DNA from: Pseudovibrio sp. Tun.PSC04-5.I4
Lineage (GTDB): Bacteria > Pseudomonadota > Alphaproteobacteria > Rhizobiales > Stappiaceae
Assembly (NCBI RefSeq): GCF_900104145.1
Contig: NZ_FNLB01000006.1
Location: 393,001 to 457,000 of the forward strand
Direction: 5' to 3'
DNA length: 64,000 nucleotides
In this document: positions 25,505-33,721 of the stretch, piece by piece
Numbering within the stretch: position 1 is the stretch's first letter
Layout of the letters: every line of letters starts with the position of its first letter
Translations under genes and position numbers: made by a program
Notes under the pieces: model-generated
The model's database searches: none
What the model was told of the DNA's origin: nothing
The model's input: the letters and a program-made list of their open reading frames with translations, nothing else

Positions 25505-25993
25505 ATGCCCCGTCCATCCGTCGAACTGTTGTTGGTTACGCCTCTGTTTATGAATGAATTCTTTGCCTTGCTGGCAAAATGGGGCGAGCAGGATACGCTT
25601 TCCGAACCAACTCAATCTCTGGAAGAAACGGCGCGCAGGCTCTTGGTGGACCCCAGTGCCGGGCAAGCGTGGCTGATAAGATGTGGGGGCAAGAGTCTTG
25701 GGTTTGTGCTCGCCAGCTACAGGTTTAGTGTAAGGTCAGGAGGAAAGATCTGCCTGTTGGAGCAAATTGCGCTGGCCCCGGTAGAGGGGATAGAGCGTCT
25801 TTTACTGCCAGTCCTTGAAGAACTGGAGGATGATCTTGCGAGAAAATCGGTCGTGAAGATGGAAGTCTCGTTGAAAAGAGAAGAGCGAAACCCCAGAAAA
25901 CAGTTCTTCGAGGAATTTGGCTTCTTGACGCAAAGTGTCGATCTGTTGGAAAAGACCATACATTCCGAAGAGGTATTCCCTCTCAATTTTTAG
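25505..25993 (+). CDS. GNAT-fold acetyltransferase-like protein
   Basis: A 162-residue protein whose layout fits a GNAT domain: WLIRCGGKSLGFVLASYRFS (beta2-beta3), ICLLEQIALAP (beta4), VVKMEVSLKREERNPRKQFFEEFGF (beta5 through the acetyl-CoA-proximal helix). The Q/RxxGxG/A loop is not a clean match (VEGIERLLLP), so activity is uncertain. It lies 20 bases before ubiA on the same strand and is divergent from purD. Substrate unknown. Confidence 0.7.
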   Translation: MPRPSVELLLVTPLFMNEFFALLAKWGEQDTLSEPTQSLEETARRLLVDPSAGQAWLIRCGGKSLGFVLASYRFSVRSGGKICLLEQIALAPVEGIERLLLPVLEELEDDLARKSVVKMEVSLKREERNPRKQFFEEFGFLTQSVDLLEKTIHSEEVFPLNF

Positions 25994-26013
25994 CCCAACA
26001 GAATGGGGTGGCA

Positions 26014-26961
26014 ATGTTCAATACCAAAGACACTGGACCAGTTGCTGATGCAGTAAAGCGTCATTGGGTTGATACGAAATTGCCGCCTGGCCTGCGGCCT
26101 TTCGCTCGGCTTGCCAGATGGGAACGGCCAATTGGCTGGCGGCTGCTGCTGTGGCCATGCCTTTGGTCTTTGTCTTTGGCCTCCAACGCCAGTGGCGCAG
26201 CTATACCCAATCTCTGGTATATGATTCTATTCTTTGTTGGGGCCGTTGCCATGCGCGGGGCAGGGTGCACCTATAATGATCTGATAGATAAAGATATTGA
26301 CGGTCAGGTTGAGCGAACTCGCTCCCGCCCAATTCCATCCGGTCAGATTTCAAGCAAACAAGCCAAAATATTTTTAGGGCTTCAGGCGCTCACCGGTCTT
26401 GCGGTTCTGCTGCAATTCAACACGTTTTCCATTGTGCTGGGTGTTTCCTCCCTAGCAGTGGTCGCAGCCTACCCGTTTATGAAACGCATTACGGATTGGC
26501 CGCAATTCGTGCTTGGGCTCGCGTTCTCGTGGGGAGCTTTGATGGGTTGGGCTGTCGTGTTCGGAAGTCTGTCTCTGGCGCCGATTCTGCTGTATTGCGG
26601 CGGTATCGCATGGACCATCGGTTACGACACCATTTACGCCCATCAGGATAAAGAGGACGACGCCTTGGTTGGCGTGCGTTCTACGGCCCGGTTGTTTGGC
26701 GAAAAGACCAAGCAGGCGCTCTACATGCTTTATGGAGCGGCTGTCGTGTTCTTTGCCAGTGCCTTCTGGCTGGCTGGCAGCGGCCCTTTGGCCTTTGCTG
26801 GCCTTGCTGTGGGGGCGTTCCATCTGCTTCAACAGATCCGTGTTTTGGACATTGACGATGGCGATCAATGTCTAAGCCTGTTCAAATCCAACTCAACATT
26901 CGGTCTGTTCTTGTTTGCTGGCCTCGTGTTGGATGGAATTGCAGCCTACTTCCTTCAGTAA
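26014..26961 (+). CDS. ubiA: 4-hydroxybenzoate polyprenyltransferase
   Basis: Attaches the polyprenyl tail to 4-hydroxybenzoate in ubiquinone synthesis, in the inner membrane. About 315 residues with eight or nine hydrophobic segments. The two Asp-rich, magnesium-prenyl-diphosphate motifs are present: NDLIDKDIDGQVERTRSRPIPSG and YAHQDKEDD. ATG 26014 is five bases after GGGG; a GTG at 26008 is the alternative. Its last 7 bases overlap the end of the convergent DUF6101 gene. Confidence 0.94.
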   Translation: MFNTKDTGPVADAVKRHWVDTKLPPGLRPFARLARWERPIGWRLLLWPCLWSLSLASNASGAAIPNLWYMILFFVGAVAMRGAGCTYNDLIDKDIDGQVERTRSRPIPSGQISSKQAKIFLGLQALTGLAVLLQFNTFSIVLGVSSLAVVAAYPFMKRITDWPQFVLGLAFSWGALMGWAVVFGSLSLAPILLYCGGIAWTIGYDTIYAHQDKEDDALVGVRSTARLFGEKTKQALYMLYGAAVVFFASAFWLAGSGPLAFAGLAVGAFHLLQQIRVLDIDDGDQCLSLFKSNSTFGLFLFAGLVLDGIAAYFLQ

Positions 26962-27563
26962 TTGCCCTCATTAAGCCCAGTAATGCGGCGAGACGTGGCA
27001 AGCGCTCTTTGAAAACGAGAAAGCTTGCCAGTTTTGCGGCCCGCAAGAAACCGTGGCCGACGTCCGGTCAGGGCGCGCAGTTTACGGCGTGGTAAGGGAT
27101 CACCTTTTGTGCAGGTGTTGAGGCCAAGCCGTGCCAGCTTAGATGTGCCATCGCTGTCGATGGTGAGCATCGGCATAGCAAGACTCCCAGACCAAGCTTC
27201 CCAGTGATCTGCGGTCAGTTCCATATTCTCGCCGGCATAAAGTGGAATGCACAGCGCATGGTCGCGATGAAGCAACAACACCTGATATTCAATTGCGCCG
27301 CTAACGTCATTCACCACCGCTTTTGCACCAATACCGGAGTAAGAGGAGAGCGGAACCGTTAAGGTCAGCGGTAGCCCACTCATCTCTCGGCGGATCAAAA
27401 CCTTATCCGGATCGATACGAATTTCGGATCTGTTAAGACCCGGAGATTCCAAAAGGTCATCCGGGAGATCAGCTCGCATGCGAAACGGCAGCGACACGCG
27501 GATCATATTTCCATCATTATCGTTGACTGCATTGCCAGAAAACTGCGCTTTATAGGTGATCAC
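26955..27563 (-). CDS. DUF6101-family protein
   Basis: A 202-residue soluble protein of unknown function that I recognise as the DUF6101 type found near ubiA and pmbA in Rhizobiales. The first two thirds are mixed strands with RVSLPFRMRADLPDD and VLLLHRDHALCIPLY; the C-terminus is very basic (LPRRKLRALTGRRPRFLAGR), which could contact nucleic acid or membrane. The start is GTG at 27563, eight bases after an unusually strong purine-rich ribosome site that overlaps a hairpin (27577-27594). Convergent with ubiA, with a 7-base overlap. Confidence 0.82.
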   Translation of the reverse strand: MITYKAQFSGNAVNDNDGNMIRVSLPFRMRADLPDDLLESPGLNRSEIRIDPDKVLIRREMSGLPLTLTVPLSSYSGIGAKAVVNDVSGAIEYQVLLLHRDHALCIPLYAGENMELTADHWEAWSGSLAMPMLTIDSDGTSKLARLGLNTCTKGDPLPRRKLRALTGRRPRFLAGRKTGKLSRFQRALATSRRITGLNEGNY

Positions 27564-27885
27564 TTAAATGCCCCTCCCTCCACAAACGTGGAGGCCTCAA
27601 ATAATCTTCGTTTCAAACTAGAGGAAAACTAAGGGGTAAAATATACGTATCTTCTTAATTTGATTGGTTAAAAAACTGTGATTTTAAAGAGGCTTAGCAA
27701 AGTTCTTCCGAAACTGATAAAATTCTATCTATTTTGGGAAGGCGGAAAATGAAGAGCTGCTCTCTCAATTGTCTTAGCCTGCAATTTCTGCGTACAGCCC
27801 CGCGTTTATGAGAGGGTATGCTTGCTCTTAAGACAGGCACGTCCTAAACACGATGGAGCATGAAAACAGGAGACCCACGCGAATG
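27564..27885. other. Divergent promoter region between DUF6101 and pmbA
   Basis: Apart from the hairpin at 27577-27594 I see no gene, terminator or clear operator in these 322 bases; it should contain the promoter of the pmbA-lpxK operon. Confidence 0.5.
27577..27594 (-). promoter_or_regulatory. Hairpin overlapping the DUF6101 ribosome site
   Basis: CCTCCAC and GTGGAGG form a perfect 7-bp stem with a 4-base loop. On the minus strand the 3' arm runs straight into the GGAGGGAGGGG Shine-Dalgarno stretch before the GTG start, so folding could partly hide the ribosome site. Confidence 0.4.
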
Positions 27886-29226
27886 TCTGATGCAATTGCA
27901 AATTCGAAGCTTGAACAGCAGGCGGTGAGTTTGGTGGAGGCTGCTAAAGCAGCTGGAGCCGACGCAGCAGACGCGATCGCGGTAACGGGAATGTCCCTGT
28001 CTGTCTCAGTGCGCGAAGGTCAGGTGGAAAGCACCGATCGCGCCGAAGGCAACGACGTGACACTCCGCGTTTTCGTGGGCAAACGAGTCGCCAGCATCTC
28101 TTCCAATGCCAATGATGATCCTGCTGTTCTGGCTGCCCGTGCAGTTGAGATGGCAAGAGTCACGCCGGAAGATCCGTATGCAGGCCTTGCAGAACCAGAA
28201 CGTCTCCTGAAAGAAATCCCGCAGTTGGACCTTATGGACCCGCGCGAAGTCAGAGCCGACGAACTCACTCAGATAGCCATGGAAGCAGAAGCGGCCGCCA
28301 TGGCTGTAGAGGGGGTGTCAAAATCCGGCGGTGCAGGTGCAAGCTGGGGGCTTGCTGGCATTGTTCTGGCAACCAGCCACGGCTTTGTTGGTGCTTACCA
28401 ACGGTCCCGCTCTGGTTTTTCTATGACAGCTATTGCCGGCGAAGGCACCGGCATGGAACGTGATTACGAATTCGACTCCCGGACCTACTGGGATGACCTG
28501 ATGTCTCCTGAAGTGGTGGGCCGTCTTGCCGCTGAACGCACAGTTCGCCGCTTGAACCCGCGCCAGCTGCAAACCCGTAAAGCGCCTGTGGTATATGAAC
28601 CACGCGCAGCCCGCTCGCTGCTTGGGCACTTTGCAGGCGCAATCAATGGCGCTGCAATCGCGCGTGGGACCAGCTTCCTAAAAGATAAAATGGGCCAGCA
28701 GGTCTTTGCCAAGGGCATTACGATCTCTGATGACCCGTTTAAGGCACGCGGCGGCGGCACAGCTCCATTTGATGCAGAAGGCACGGGCGCGGAATATCTG
28801 AGCGTTATTGAAGACGGTGTTCTGGGGCATTGGTTCCTGGATGGCTACGCAGCCCGCGAGCTTGGACTGACTGCAAACGGACGCGCGCGCCGCGCCGGGT
28901 CTGCGACCTCTCCGGGCGCAACCAACCTGACACTGCATGCAGGCGAGAAAACACCGGAAGAAATATTAAGAGAAATCGGTGAAGGATTGCTGGTAACTGA
29001 CCTGATTGGCCATGGCGCCAACGGCGTGACTGGTGATTATTCACGCGGTGCCTCTGGCTATTGGGTGGAAAACGGTGAAATCGCTTACCCCGTGAGTGAA
29101 ATTACGATTGCCGGAAACATGAGGGACATGTTCCTGAACATGACACCGGCTTCGGATTTAGATGAGCGATATGCCGTTGCAACACCAACAGTGGTTATCG
29201 AAGGACTGACGATTGCCGGAAGCTAA
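27886..29226 (+). CDS. pmbA: TldE/PmbA subunit of the TldD/TldE protease
   Basis: A 446-residue member of the U62/PmbA family; with TldD it forms a heterodimer that trims modified peptides. As expected of TldE it has no HExxxH metal motif, which is on TldD (40518-41942). Recognisable blocks are VTLRVFVGKRVASISSN, SRTYWDD, GHGANGVTGDYSRGASGYWVENGEI and ITIAGNMRDMF. The ATG at 27886 (MSDAIANSKLEQ) is preferred over one 33 bases upstream because a GGAG lies between them. Its 3' end overlaps the next gene by 14 bases, so it heads the operon leading to waaA and lpxK. Confidence 0.92.
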   Translation, partial: SDAIANSKLEQQAVSLVEAAKAAGADAADAIAVTGMSLSVSVREGQVESTDRAEGNDVTLRVFVGKRVASISSNANDDPAVLAARAVEMARVTPEDPYAGLAEPERLLKEIPQLDLMDPREVRADELTQIAMEAEAAAMAVEGVSKSGGAGASWGLAGIVLATSHGFVGAYQRSRSGFSMTAIAGEGTGMERDYEFDSRTYWDDLMSPEVVGRLAAERTVRRLNPRQLQTRKAPVVYEPRAARSLLGHFAGAINGAAIARGTSFLKDKMGQQVFAKGITISDDPFKARGGGTAPFDAEGTGAEYLSVIEDGVLGHWFLDGYAARELGLTANGRARRAGSATSPGATNLTLHAGEKTPEEILREIGEGLLVTDLIGHGANGVTGDYSRGASGYWVENGEIAYPVSEITIAGNMRDMFLNMTPASDLDERYAVATPTVVIEGLTIAGS

Positions 29227-30007
29227 TAAAAGCGAAGACCAGAAGGATCTTGAACTGCTGGTTGCAGCAGCTCTGAAAGGGGGAGAAATCGCCCTTTCTT
29301 ACTTTGGCAATGATCCGGAAAACTGGACCAAAGAAGGCGACTCGCCCGTTTGTGTGGCAGATATTGAAGTGGATCAATATCTGGCAGCCACGTTGCGCGG
29401 CGCCCGTCCAGATTATGGTTGGTTGTCAGAGGAAACAGAAGACGACCTCATCCGTATGAAACATGAGACGGTGTTTATCGTGGACCCTATTGACGGGACC
29501 GGCGCCTTTCTCAATGGCAACGACGAATGGTGCCTGTCTCTTGCCGTCGTCAAAAACGGCAGGCCAACCGTTGGTGTGATTTTCTGTCCGGTTCGTGAGG
29601 AGTTGTTCACGGCAACATTGGGCGGTGGGAGTTACCTCAACAAACAAAGTATTACAGTCTCAAAAAGAGTGTCTGTTCACGGTGCGTATGTTGCCGGTCC
29701 CGTCAGCTTCCTCGAAAAGGAAGGTGTAAAACGGGAGGAGATTCGGTTCAGTCCCTATTTGCGCTCCCTTGCTTACCGGTTTGCATTGGTTGCCTGTGGG
29801 AAATTGGATGCCGGCTTAGCCCGTGCCAGAGCTCGTGATTGGGACCTTGCCGCAGCGGATTTAATTATTAACGAGGCAGGTGGCCAGTTGGTAGACTTAT
29901 CCGGTTCCACGCTTCACTACAATAAAACGAAAACAAATCACCCCGGACTAGTGGCATCTTCTGCCAAATTGTTTACAAGGCTGCAGGGAATTTCCGTAGA
30001 GGGTTAG
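29213..30007 (+). CDS. Inositol monophosphatase-family phosphatase (CysQ-like)
   Basis: A 264-residue Mg-dependent, Li-sensitive type phosphatase. The three metal motifs are WLSEE (loop Glu), DPIDGTGAFL and WDLAAADLIINEAGG. Members hydrolyse 3'-phosphoadenosine 5'-phosphate (CysQ) or inositol phosphates; the substrate here is not fixed by sequence. The only start is TTG at 29213, inside the end of pmbA and preceded by AAGGA, implying translational coupling. Its position ahead of DUF4170 and the lipid A genes is conserved in Rhizobiales, as I recall. Confidence 0.9.
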   Translation: MPEANKSEDQKDLELLVAAALKGGEIALSYFGNDPENWTKEGDSPVCVADIEVDQYLAATLRGARPDYGWLSEETEDDLIRMKHETVFIVDPIDGTGAFLNGNDEWCLSLAVVKNGRPTVGVIFCPVREELFTATLGGGSYLNKQSITVSKRVSVHGAYVAGPVSFLEKEGVKREEIRFSPYLRSLAYRFALVACGKLDAGLARARARDWDLAAADLIINEAGGQLVDLSGSTLHYNKTKTNHPGLVASSAKLFTRLQGISVEG

Positions 30008-30061
30008 TCCTTATCGGAAACCCAATGGAATGACTGCTTGTGAAGAAGGTGAACGAACACT

Positions 30062-30304
30062 ATGAGTGCTCAAGAAAACAACCAACAGCTGCTGCACCTT
30101 GTGTTTGGTGGCGAACTAGATGACATCAGCAATGTTTGCTTTAAAGATCTGAAAGATCTGGACATTGTGGGGATTTACCCAAGTTACGCTGAAGCACACG
30201 TTGCATGGAAAGCGAAAGCACAGGGCACAGTAGACAACGCTATGATGCGTTACTTCATCGTGCACATGCACCGCCTGCTTGATCCGGAAACCGAAGGCAA
30301 ATAA
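30062..30304 (+). CDS. DUF4170-family small protein
   Basis: An 80-residue acidic protein (HLVFGGELDDISNVCFKDLKD, then IVGIYPSYAEAHVAWKAKAQ and MMRYFIVHMHRLLDPE). It matches the DUF4170 proteins that sit between IMPase and the acyltransferase gene in Rhizobiales lipid A loci. No signal peptide or catalytic motif. Function unknown; gene position suggests a link to envelope lipid synthesis. Confidence 0.88.
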   Translation: MSAQENNQQLLHLVFGGELDDISNVCFKDLKDLDIVGIYPSYAEAHVAWKAKAQGTVDNAMMRYFIVHMHRLLDPETEGK

Positions 30305-30354
30305 GCCCCGCGTCTTTTGGAATATCCGCCCGAAAACCAAATTGGCTTTGAGAA

Positions 30355-31050
30355 ATGTTAAAGAAAATCGGCAGACACCCGCTTGTTATGAAACTTGTGG
30401 GCAATGCCATGGCATATTACTTGCTGTTCGTGCGCAAGACCAGCAAGTTCACACTGGATCCTCCAAACTTTTACGAGGATCATATAGGTAATGTGCCTTA
30501 TGTTGTGTCCATGTGGCACGGCCAGCATTTTATGACGCCCTTTGCTCGTCCTGATGACTGGGATGTGCGGGTGATGATTTCCCGAAGCGCGGATGGCGAA
30601 ATGCAGTCGATTTGTGCATCAAAACTGGGGCTCGGAATAATCCGGGCCGCCGGTGCACAACGCGCCAATCAAATCAACAAACGCGGCGGTATGCGGGGCT
30701 TTATTGAAGCTCTGCGTGCGCTGAAAGAAGGCGGAAATGTCGCCATGACTGCTGACGTGCCCAAAGGCCCGGCTCGGAAAGCTGGTAAAGGGATTGTCCA
30801 ACTGGCCAAGCATTCCGGACGCCCGCTTTTACCGATTGCAATAGCAACAAGTCGGCATCATGACCTTGATTCCTGGGATAAGGCTTCCATCAATTTACCG
30901 TTTAGTCATATTGCGTTATGCTTTGGTGAGCCTATTCCGGTTCCCTCTGATGCAAGCGACGAACAGCTTGAAGAAATTCGTCAACTTCTGGAAACCAGAA
31001 TGAACGAAACGACTGACAAAGCATACGCAATCGCCAAATCAGGCAAATAA
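30355..31050 (+). CDS. Lysophospholipid acyltransferase-family protein (DUF374)
   Basis: A 231-residue protein of the LPLAT/DUF374 family. The conserved parts are PYVVSMWHGQHFMTPF, holding the catalytic His, RSADGEMQS, RAAGAQRANQINKRGGMRG, and MTADVPKGPARKAGKGIVQLAK, the acceptor/donor-binding block. In this family HGQHF replaces the usual HxxxxD. It should transfer an acyl chain to a lipid or lipid A intermediate at the inner membrane; this is inferred from the waaA-lpxK neighbours. Confidence 0.9.
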   Translation: MLKKIGRHPLVMKLVGNAMAYYLLFVRKTSKFTLDPPNFYEDHIGNVPYVVSMWHGQHFMTPFARPDDWDVRVMISRSADGEMQSICASKLGLGIIRAAGAQRANQINKRGGMRGFIEALRALKEGGNVAMTADVPKGPARKAGKGIVQLAKHSGRPLLPIAIATSRHHDLDSWDKASINLPFSHIALCFGEPIPVPSDASDEQLEEIRQLLETRMNETTDKAYAIAKSGK

Positions 31051-31075
31051 TAACCGCCTGGCAGAACTGGGTCCC

Positions 31076-32365
31076 ATGAGTTCAGTGATCTTCAGAGTGT
31101 ATCAAGGTCTGGGCCGTCTGGCCGCGCCTCTGCTCGTCGGAATGTACAAGTGGCGCGCGCGTCAGGGCAAAGAAGACCGGAACCGTAAGGGCGAACGCTT
31201 TGGAGTTGCGTCCAAGGAGCGTCCTGTTGGAAGCCTCATCTGGATTCATGCGGCAAGCGTGGGCGAAGCGAACGCCGTTTTGCCCCTAGCCAAGCAAGTT
31301 ATTGACAGCGGCTCAAAGGTGCTGATGACCACTGCAACGTTAACATCTGCGCAGGTGGTTGAAGCTTCGGCACCCGATGGGGTTATTCACCAGTTCGTTC
31401 CTTATGATACACGCGGCAACATCAAACGGTTTCTGAATCATTGGTCACCACGTTTGGCAATTACGGTTGAATCCGAAATCTGGCCCGCCACATTCCATGA
31501 GCTTGAAAAGCGTCAAATTCCGCTGATTATCGTCAATGGGCGGATGTCCGAAGGCTCGTTTGCCAACTGGAACCGAGTTCCATCCTTTGCCCGCTCAGTC
31601 TTTGGCACTGTGGATTGCGTTTTGGCTCAGTCTGAGGAAGATGGCGCCCGCTTTAGTCAACTCGGCACCAACCGCGTCAAAGCCACGGGCAACATCAAGT
31701 TTGATGGCAATATTCCTGACTGTGACAGGGGTGAACTAGATGACTTCCAGAAGCAGCTGCAGGGCCGCCCAAGGTGGCTGGCTGCCAGCACGCACGCGGA
31801 AGAAGAAGTTAAAGTTGCGCAAACCCATAAAGCTCTGAAGAAGACCTTCGACAATCTCCTGACTATCATCGTTCCTCGGCATCCTGTGAGAGCGACCGAA
31901 ATCCGCAGTGAACTCGAAGCGATGGATTTGGTGTGCGCGTTACGCTCACGTGGAGAAGCAATCACCGCTGCAACGGACATCTACATTGCAGATACACTGG
32001 GTGAGCTGGGTTTGTTTTATCGGGCTGCTCCTATTGTGTTTATGGGGGGCTCACTCGTTCCAATTGGTGGGCATAATCTGTTGGAGCCTGCACAAGTTGG
32101 GTGTGCCATTCTATCCGGTACTCATACGCAGAATTTCTCTTGGATCTATCGCCACTTCGCCAAAGAAGGAGGCGTATTGCTTGTCAAGGATGAGGCGGAG
32201 CTGGAAGAACAGATCACTGACCTGCTGCTCAATTCTAAAAAAGTAGAGGTGTTGTCTGATACCGCAAAAACACTGGTCGAATCTGGCAGGGGCGCGCTTG
32301 CTGCGACCCGCGATGCAATCGGCGAGTATTTGCAAGGAAAATCCAAAGTGGCAGGGGAGGAGTAA
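31076..32365 (+). CDS. waaA: 3-deoxy-D-manno-octulosonic acid (Kdo) transferase
   Basis: Adds Kdo from CMP-Kdo to lipid IVA on the cytoplasmic face of the inner membrane. 429 residues, GT-B fold. Family motifs: LIWIHAASVGEANAVLPL near the N-terminus, VESEIWPATFHELEKR, NGRMSEGSFANW, and MGGSLVPIGGHNLLEPA in the nucleotide-sugar domain. An N-terminal hydrophobic segment anchors it. It is followed by lpxK after three bases, so the two Kdo/lipid A steps are co-translated. Confidence 0.96.
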   Translation: MSSVIFRVYQGLGRLAAPLLVGMYKWRARQGKEDRNRKGERFGVASKERPVGSLIWIHAASVGEANAVLPLAKQVIDSGSKVLMTTATLTSAQVVEASAPDGVIHQFVPYDTRGNIKRFLNHWSPRLAITVESEIWPATFHELEKRQIPLIIVNGRMSEGSFANWNRVPSFARSVFGTVDCVLAQSEEDGARFSQLGTNRVKATGNIKFDGNIPDCDRGELDDFQKQLQGRPRWLAASTHAEEEVKVAQTHKALKKTFDNLLTIIVPRHPVRATEIRSELEAMDLVCALRSRGEAITAATDIYIADTLGELGLFYRAAPIVFMGGSLVPIGGHNLLEPAQVGCAILSGTHTQNFSWIYRHFAKEGGVLLVKDEAELEEQITDLLLNSKKVEVLSDTAKTLVESGRGALAATRDAIGEYLQGKSKVAGEE

Positions 32366-32368
32366 TCT

Positions 32369-33373
32369 ATGAATGCTCCTGATTTTTGGTGGACTGTAGA
32401 ACGGACATGGCAGTCAGCTCTTCTGAGCCCACTCAGTGCACTCTACGGACATTTTGCTGCAAAGCGGTTTCAATACAATCCAAGGTACAAAGCCAAAAAA
32501 CCAGTCATCTGTATCGGCAACTTCACAGCAGGTGGGACAGGCAAAACACCATTTGCTATAGCGCTGAATGCACTTCTGAAAGAAGCAGGTCACAAACCGG
32601 GCTTTCTCCTGCGCGGCTACGGTGGCACCTACAAAGGCCCTTTGCTGGTGGAGCAATCAAAGTACTCAGCTGAGGAAGTAGGAGACGAGGCACTTTTGTT
32701 GGCGCGTAAAGGCCCAACTGTAATATGCGCGGACAGGGCAGCAGGCGCAAAACTGCTGGAAAAGCAGGAAATCTCGGTCATCATCATGGATGATGGTTAC
32801 CAGAATCCCTCGTTGCATAAAGATTATTCGATTGTTCTGCTCGATGCCAAGACCGGAATTGGCAATGGGAAATGCATCCCTGCAGGGCCGCTTAGAATGC
32901 CGTTTAAAAAACAATTGAAGCGTGTCGATCTGCTCATGGTCGTTGGGGATGGCAATGCCAGTTGCCCGCAGCAACAAGGTGCGAAGACAGCTGGAATTGA
33001 AATTGAGTACGCTGCTATTCGTCCAGTCTCAGCGGATGCATTGGAAGGTGAACGTGTTCTGGCGTTTGCAGGAATAGGCCGCCCGGAAAAGTTGTTTGCA
33101 AGCCTTCGCGAAACCGGAGCGGAGGTGGTGAAAAGCTTGTCGTTTCCAGACCATCATCATTTCACCAAGGAAGATGCCCGCAAAATCCTGAGCATTGCTG
33201 AGGAGCAGGACCTATTGCCGATCACCACCACAAAAGACTACGTGCGCTTGGATGGGCGTGAAGAGCCATCGATTGCCCGGCTAGCAAATCTGGCAAGTGT
33301 ACTTGAGGTGGAAATGAAGATCGCTGATCCAGACGCTCTCATGGAACGCCTGAAACTTGTTTTGGCAAAATAA
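32369..33373 (+). CDS. lpxK: Tetraacyldisaccharide 4'-kinase
   Basis: Phosphorylates the 4' position of the lipid A disaccharide, giving lipid IVA. The 334-residue protein has a Walker A loop in GNFTAGGTGKTPFAIAL, the catalytic-base block IIMDDGYQNPSLHKDYSIVLLDA and the FPDHHHFTKEDARKIL segment. An N-terminal amphipathic stretch (WQSALLSPLSALYGHF) attaches it to the inner membrane. It acts just before WaaA in the pathway though encoded after it. End of the operon; no clear terminator follows. Confidence 0.96.
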   Translation: MNAPDFWWTVERTWQSALLSPLSALYGHFAAKRFQYNPRYKAKKPVICIGNFTAGGTGKTPFAIALNALLKEAGHKPGFLLRGYGGTYKGPLLVEQSKYSAEEVGDEALLLARKGPTVICADRAAGAKLLEKQEISVIIMDDGYQNPSLHKDYSIVLLDAKTGIGNGKCIPAGPLRMPFKKQLKRVDLLMVVGDGNASCPQQQGAKTAGIEIEYAAIRPVSADALEGERVLAFAGIGRPEKLFASLRETGAEVVKSLSFPDHHHFTKEDARKILSIAEEQDLLPITTTKDYVRLDGREEPSIARLANLASVLEVEMKIADPDALMERLKLVLAK

Positions 33374-33394
33374 AAACCTGAGAAGAAGCGTGAG

Positions 33395-33616
33395 TTAAGC
33401 CTGAAAGCTGTTTTTCTCATAGGCATTTAACGCAGCATCTGCATCAATGTAGGCTTCTTGACGCGACACGCTCCAATATTTTAGGTCTTCCAGCATGATC
33501 GTTTTGCCTGTTACAGCACACTTCACAAAGTTTCCCGGCGCTTTAACCGAATAATCTCCGTCCAGATATTGGATACGAGCTTCTGTTGGAATGCGCGGTT
33601 GTTCAAAACGGTTCAT
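33395..33616 (-). CDS. DUF2093-family small protein
   Basis: A 73-residue protein (MNRFEQPRIPTEARIQYLDGDY, VKCAVTGKTIMLEDLKYWSV, ending EAYIDADAALNAYEKNSFQA) that matches DUF2093. One cysteine only, so it is not a zinc ribbon. It converges on lpxK; the same neighbourhood is seen in other Rhizobiales, as I recall. Function unknown. Confidence 0.87.
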   Translation of the reverse strand: MNRFEQPRIPTEARIQYLDGDYSVKAPGNFVKCAVTGKTIMLEDLKYWSVSRQEAYIDADAALNAYEKNSFQA

Positions 33617-33651
33617 TATTTTTGCATCCAGAGTTGTTTCGTTTGACCCTT

Positions 33652-33696
33652 CATACCGCCCAAACTAACAAATTGCCAGTATGGAAGGGCGGTATG
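33652..33696. repeat. Perfect 10-bp inverted repeat with 25-base spacer
   Basis: CATACCGCCC (33652-33661) and GGGCGGTATG (33687-33696). It lies after the MATE gene and just before the DUF2093 start, both on the minus strand. It could be the MATE 3'-end hairpin or an operator for DUF2093; neither arm is followed by a minus-strand T-run. Confidence 0.5.
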
Positions 33697-33721
33697 TTTT
33701 CTCATAGAATCTTGGCAACAA

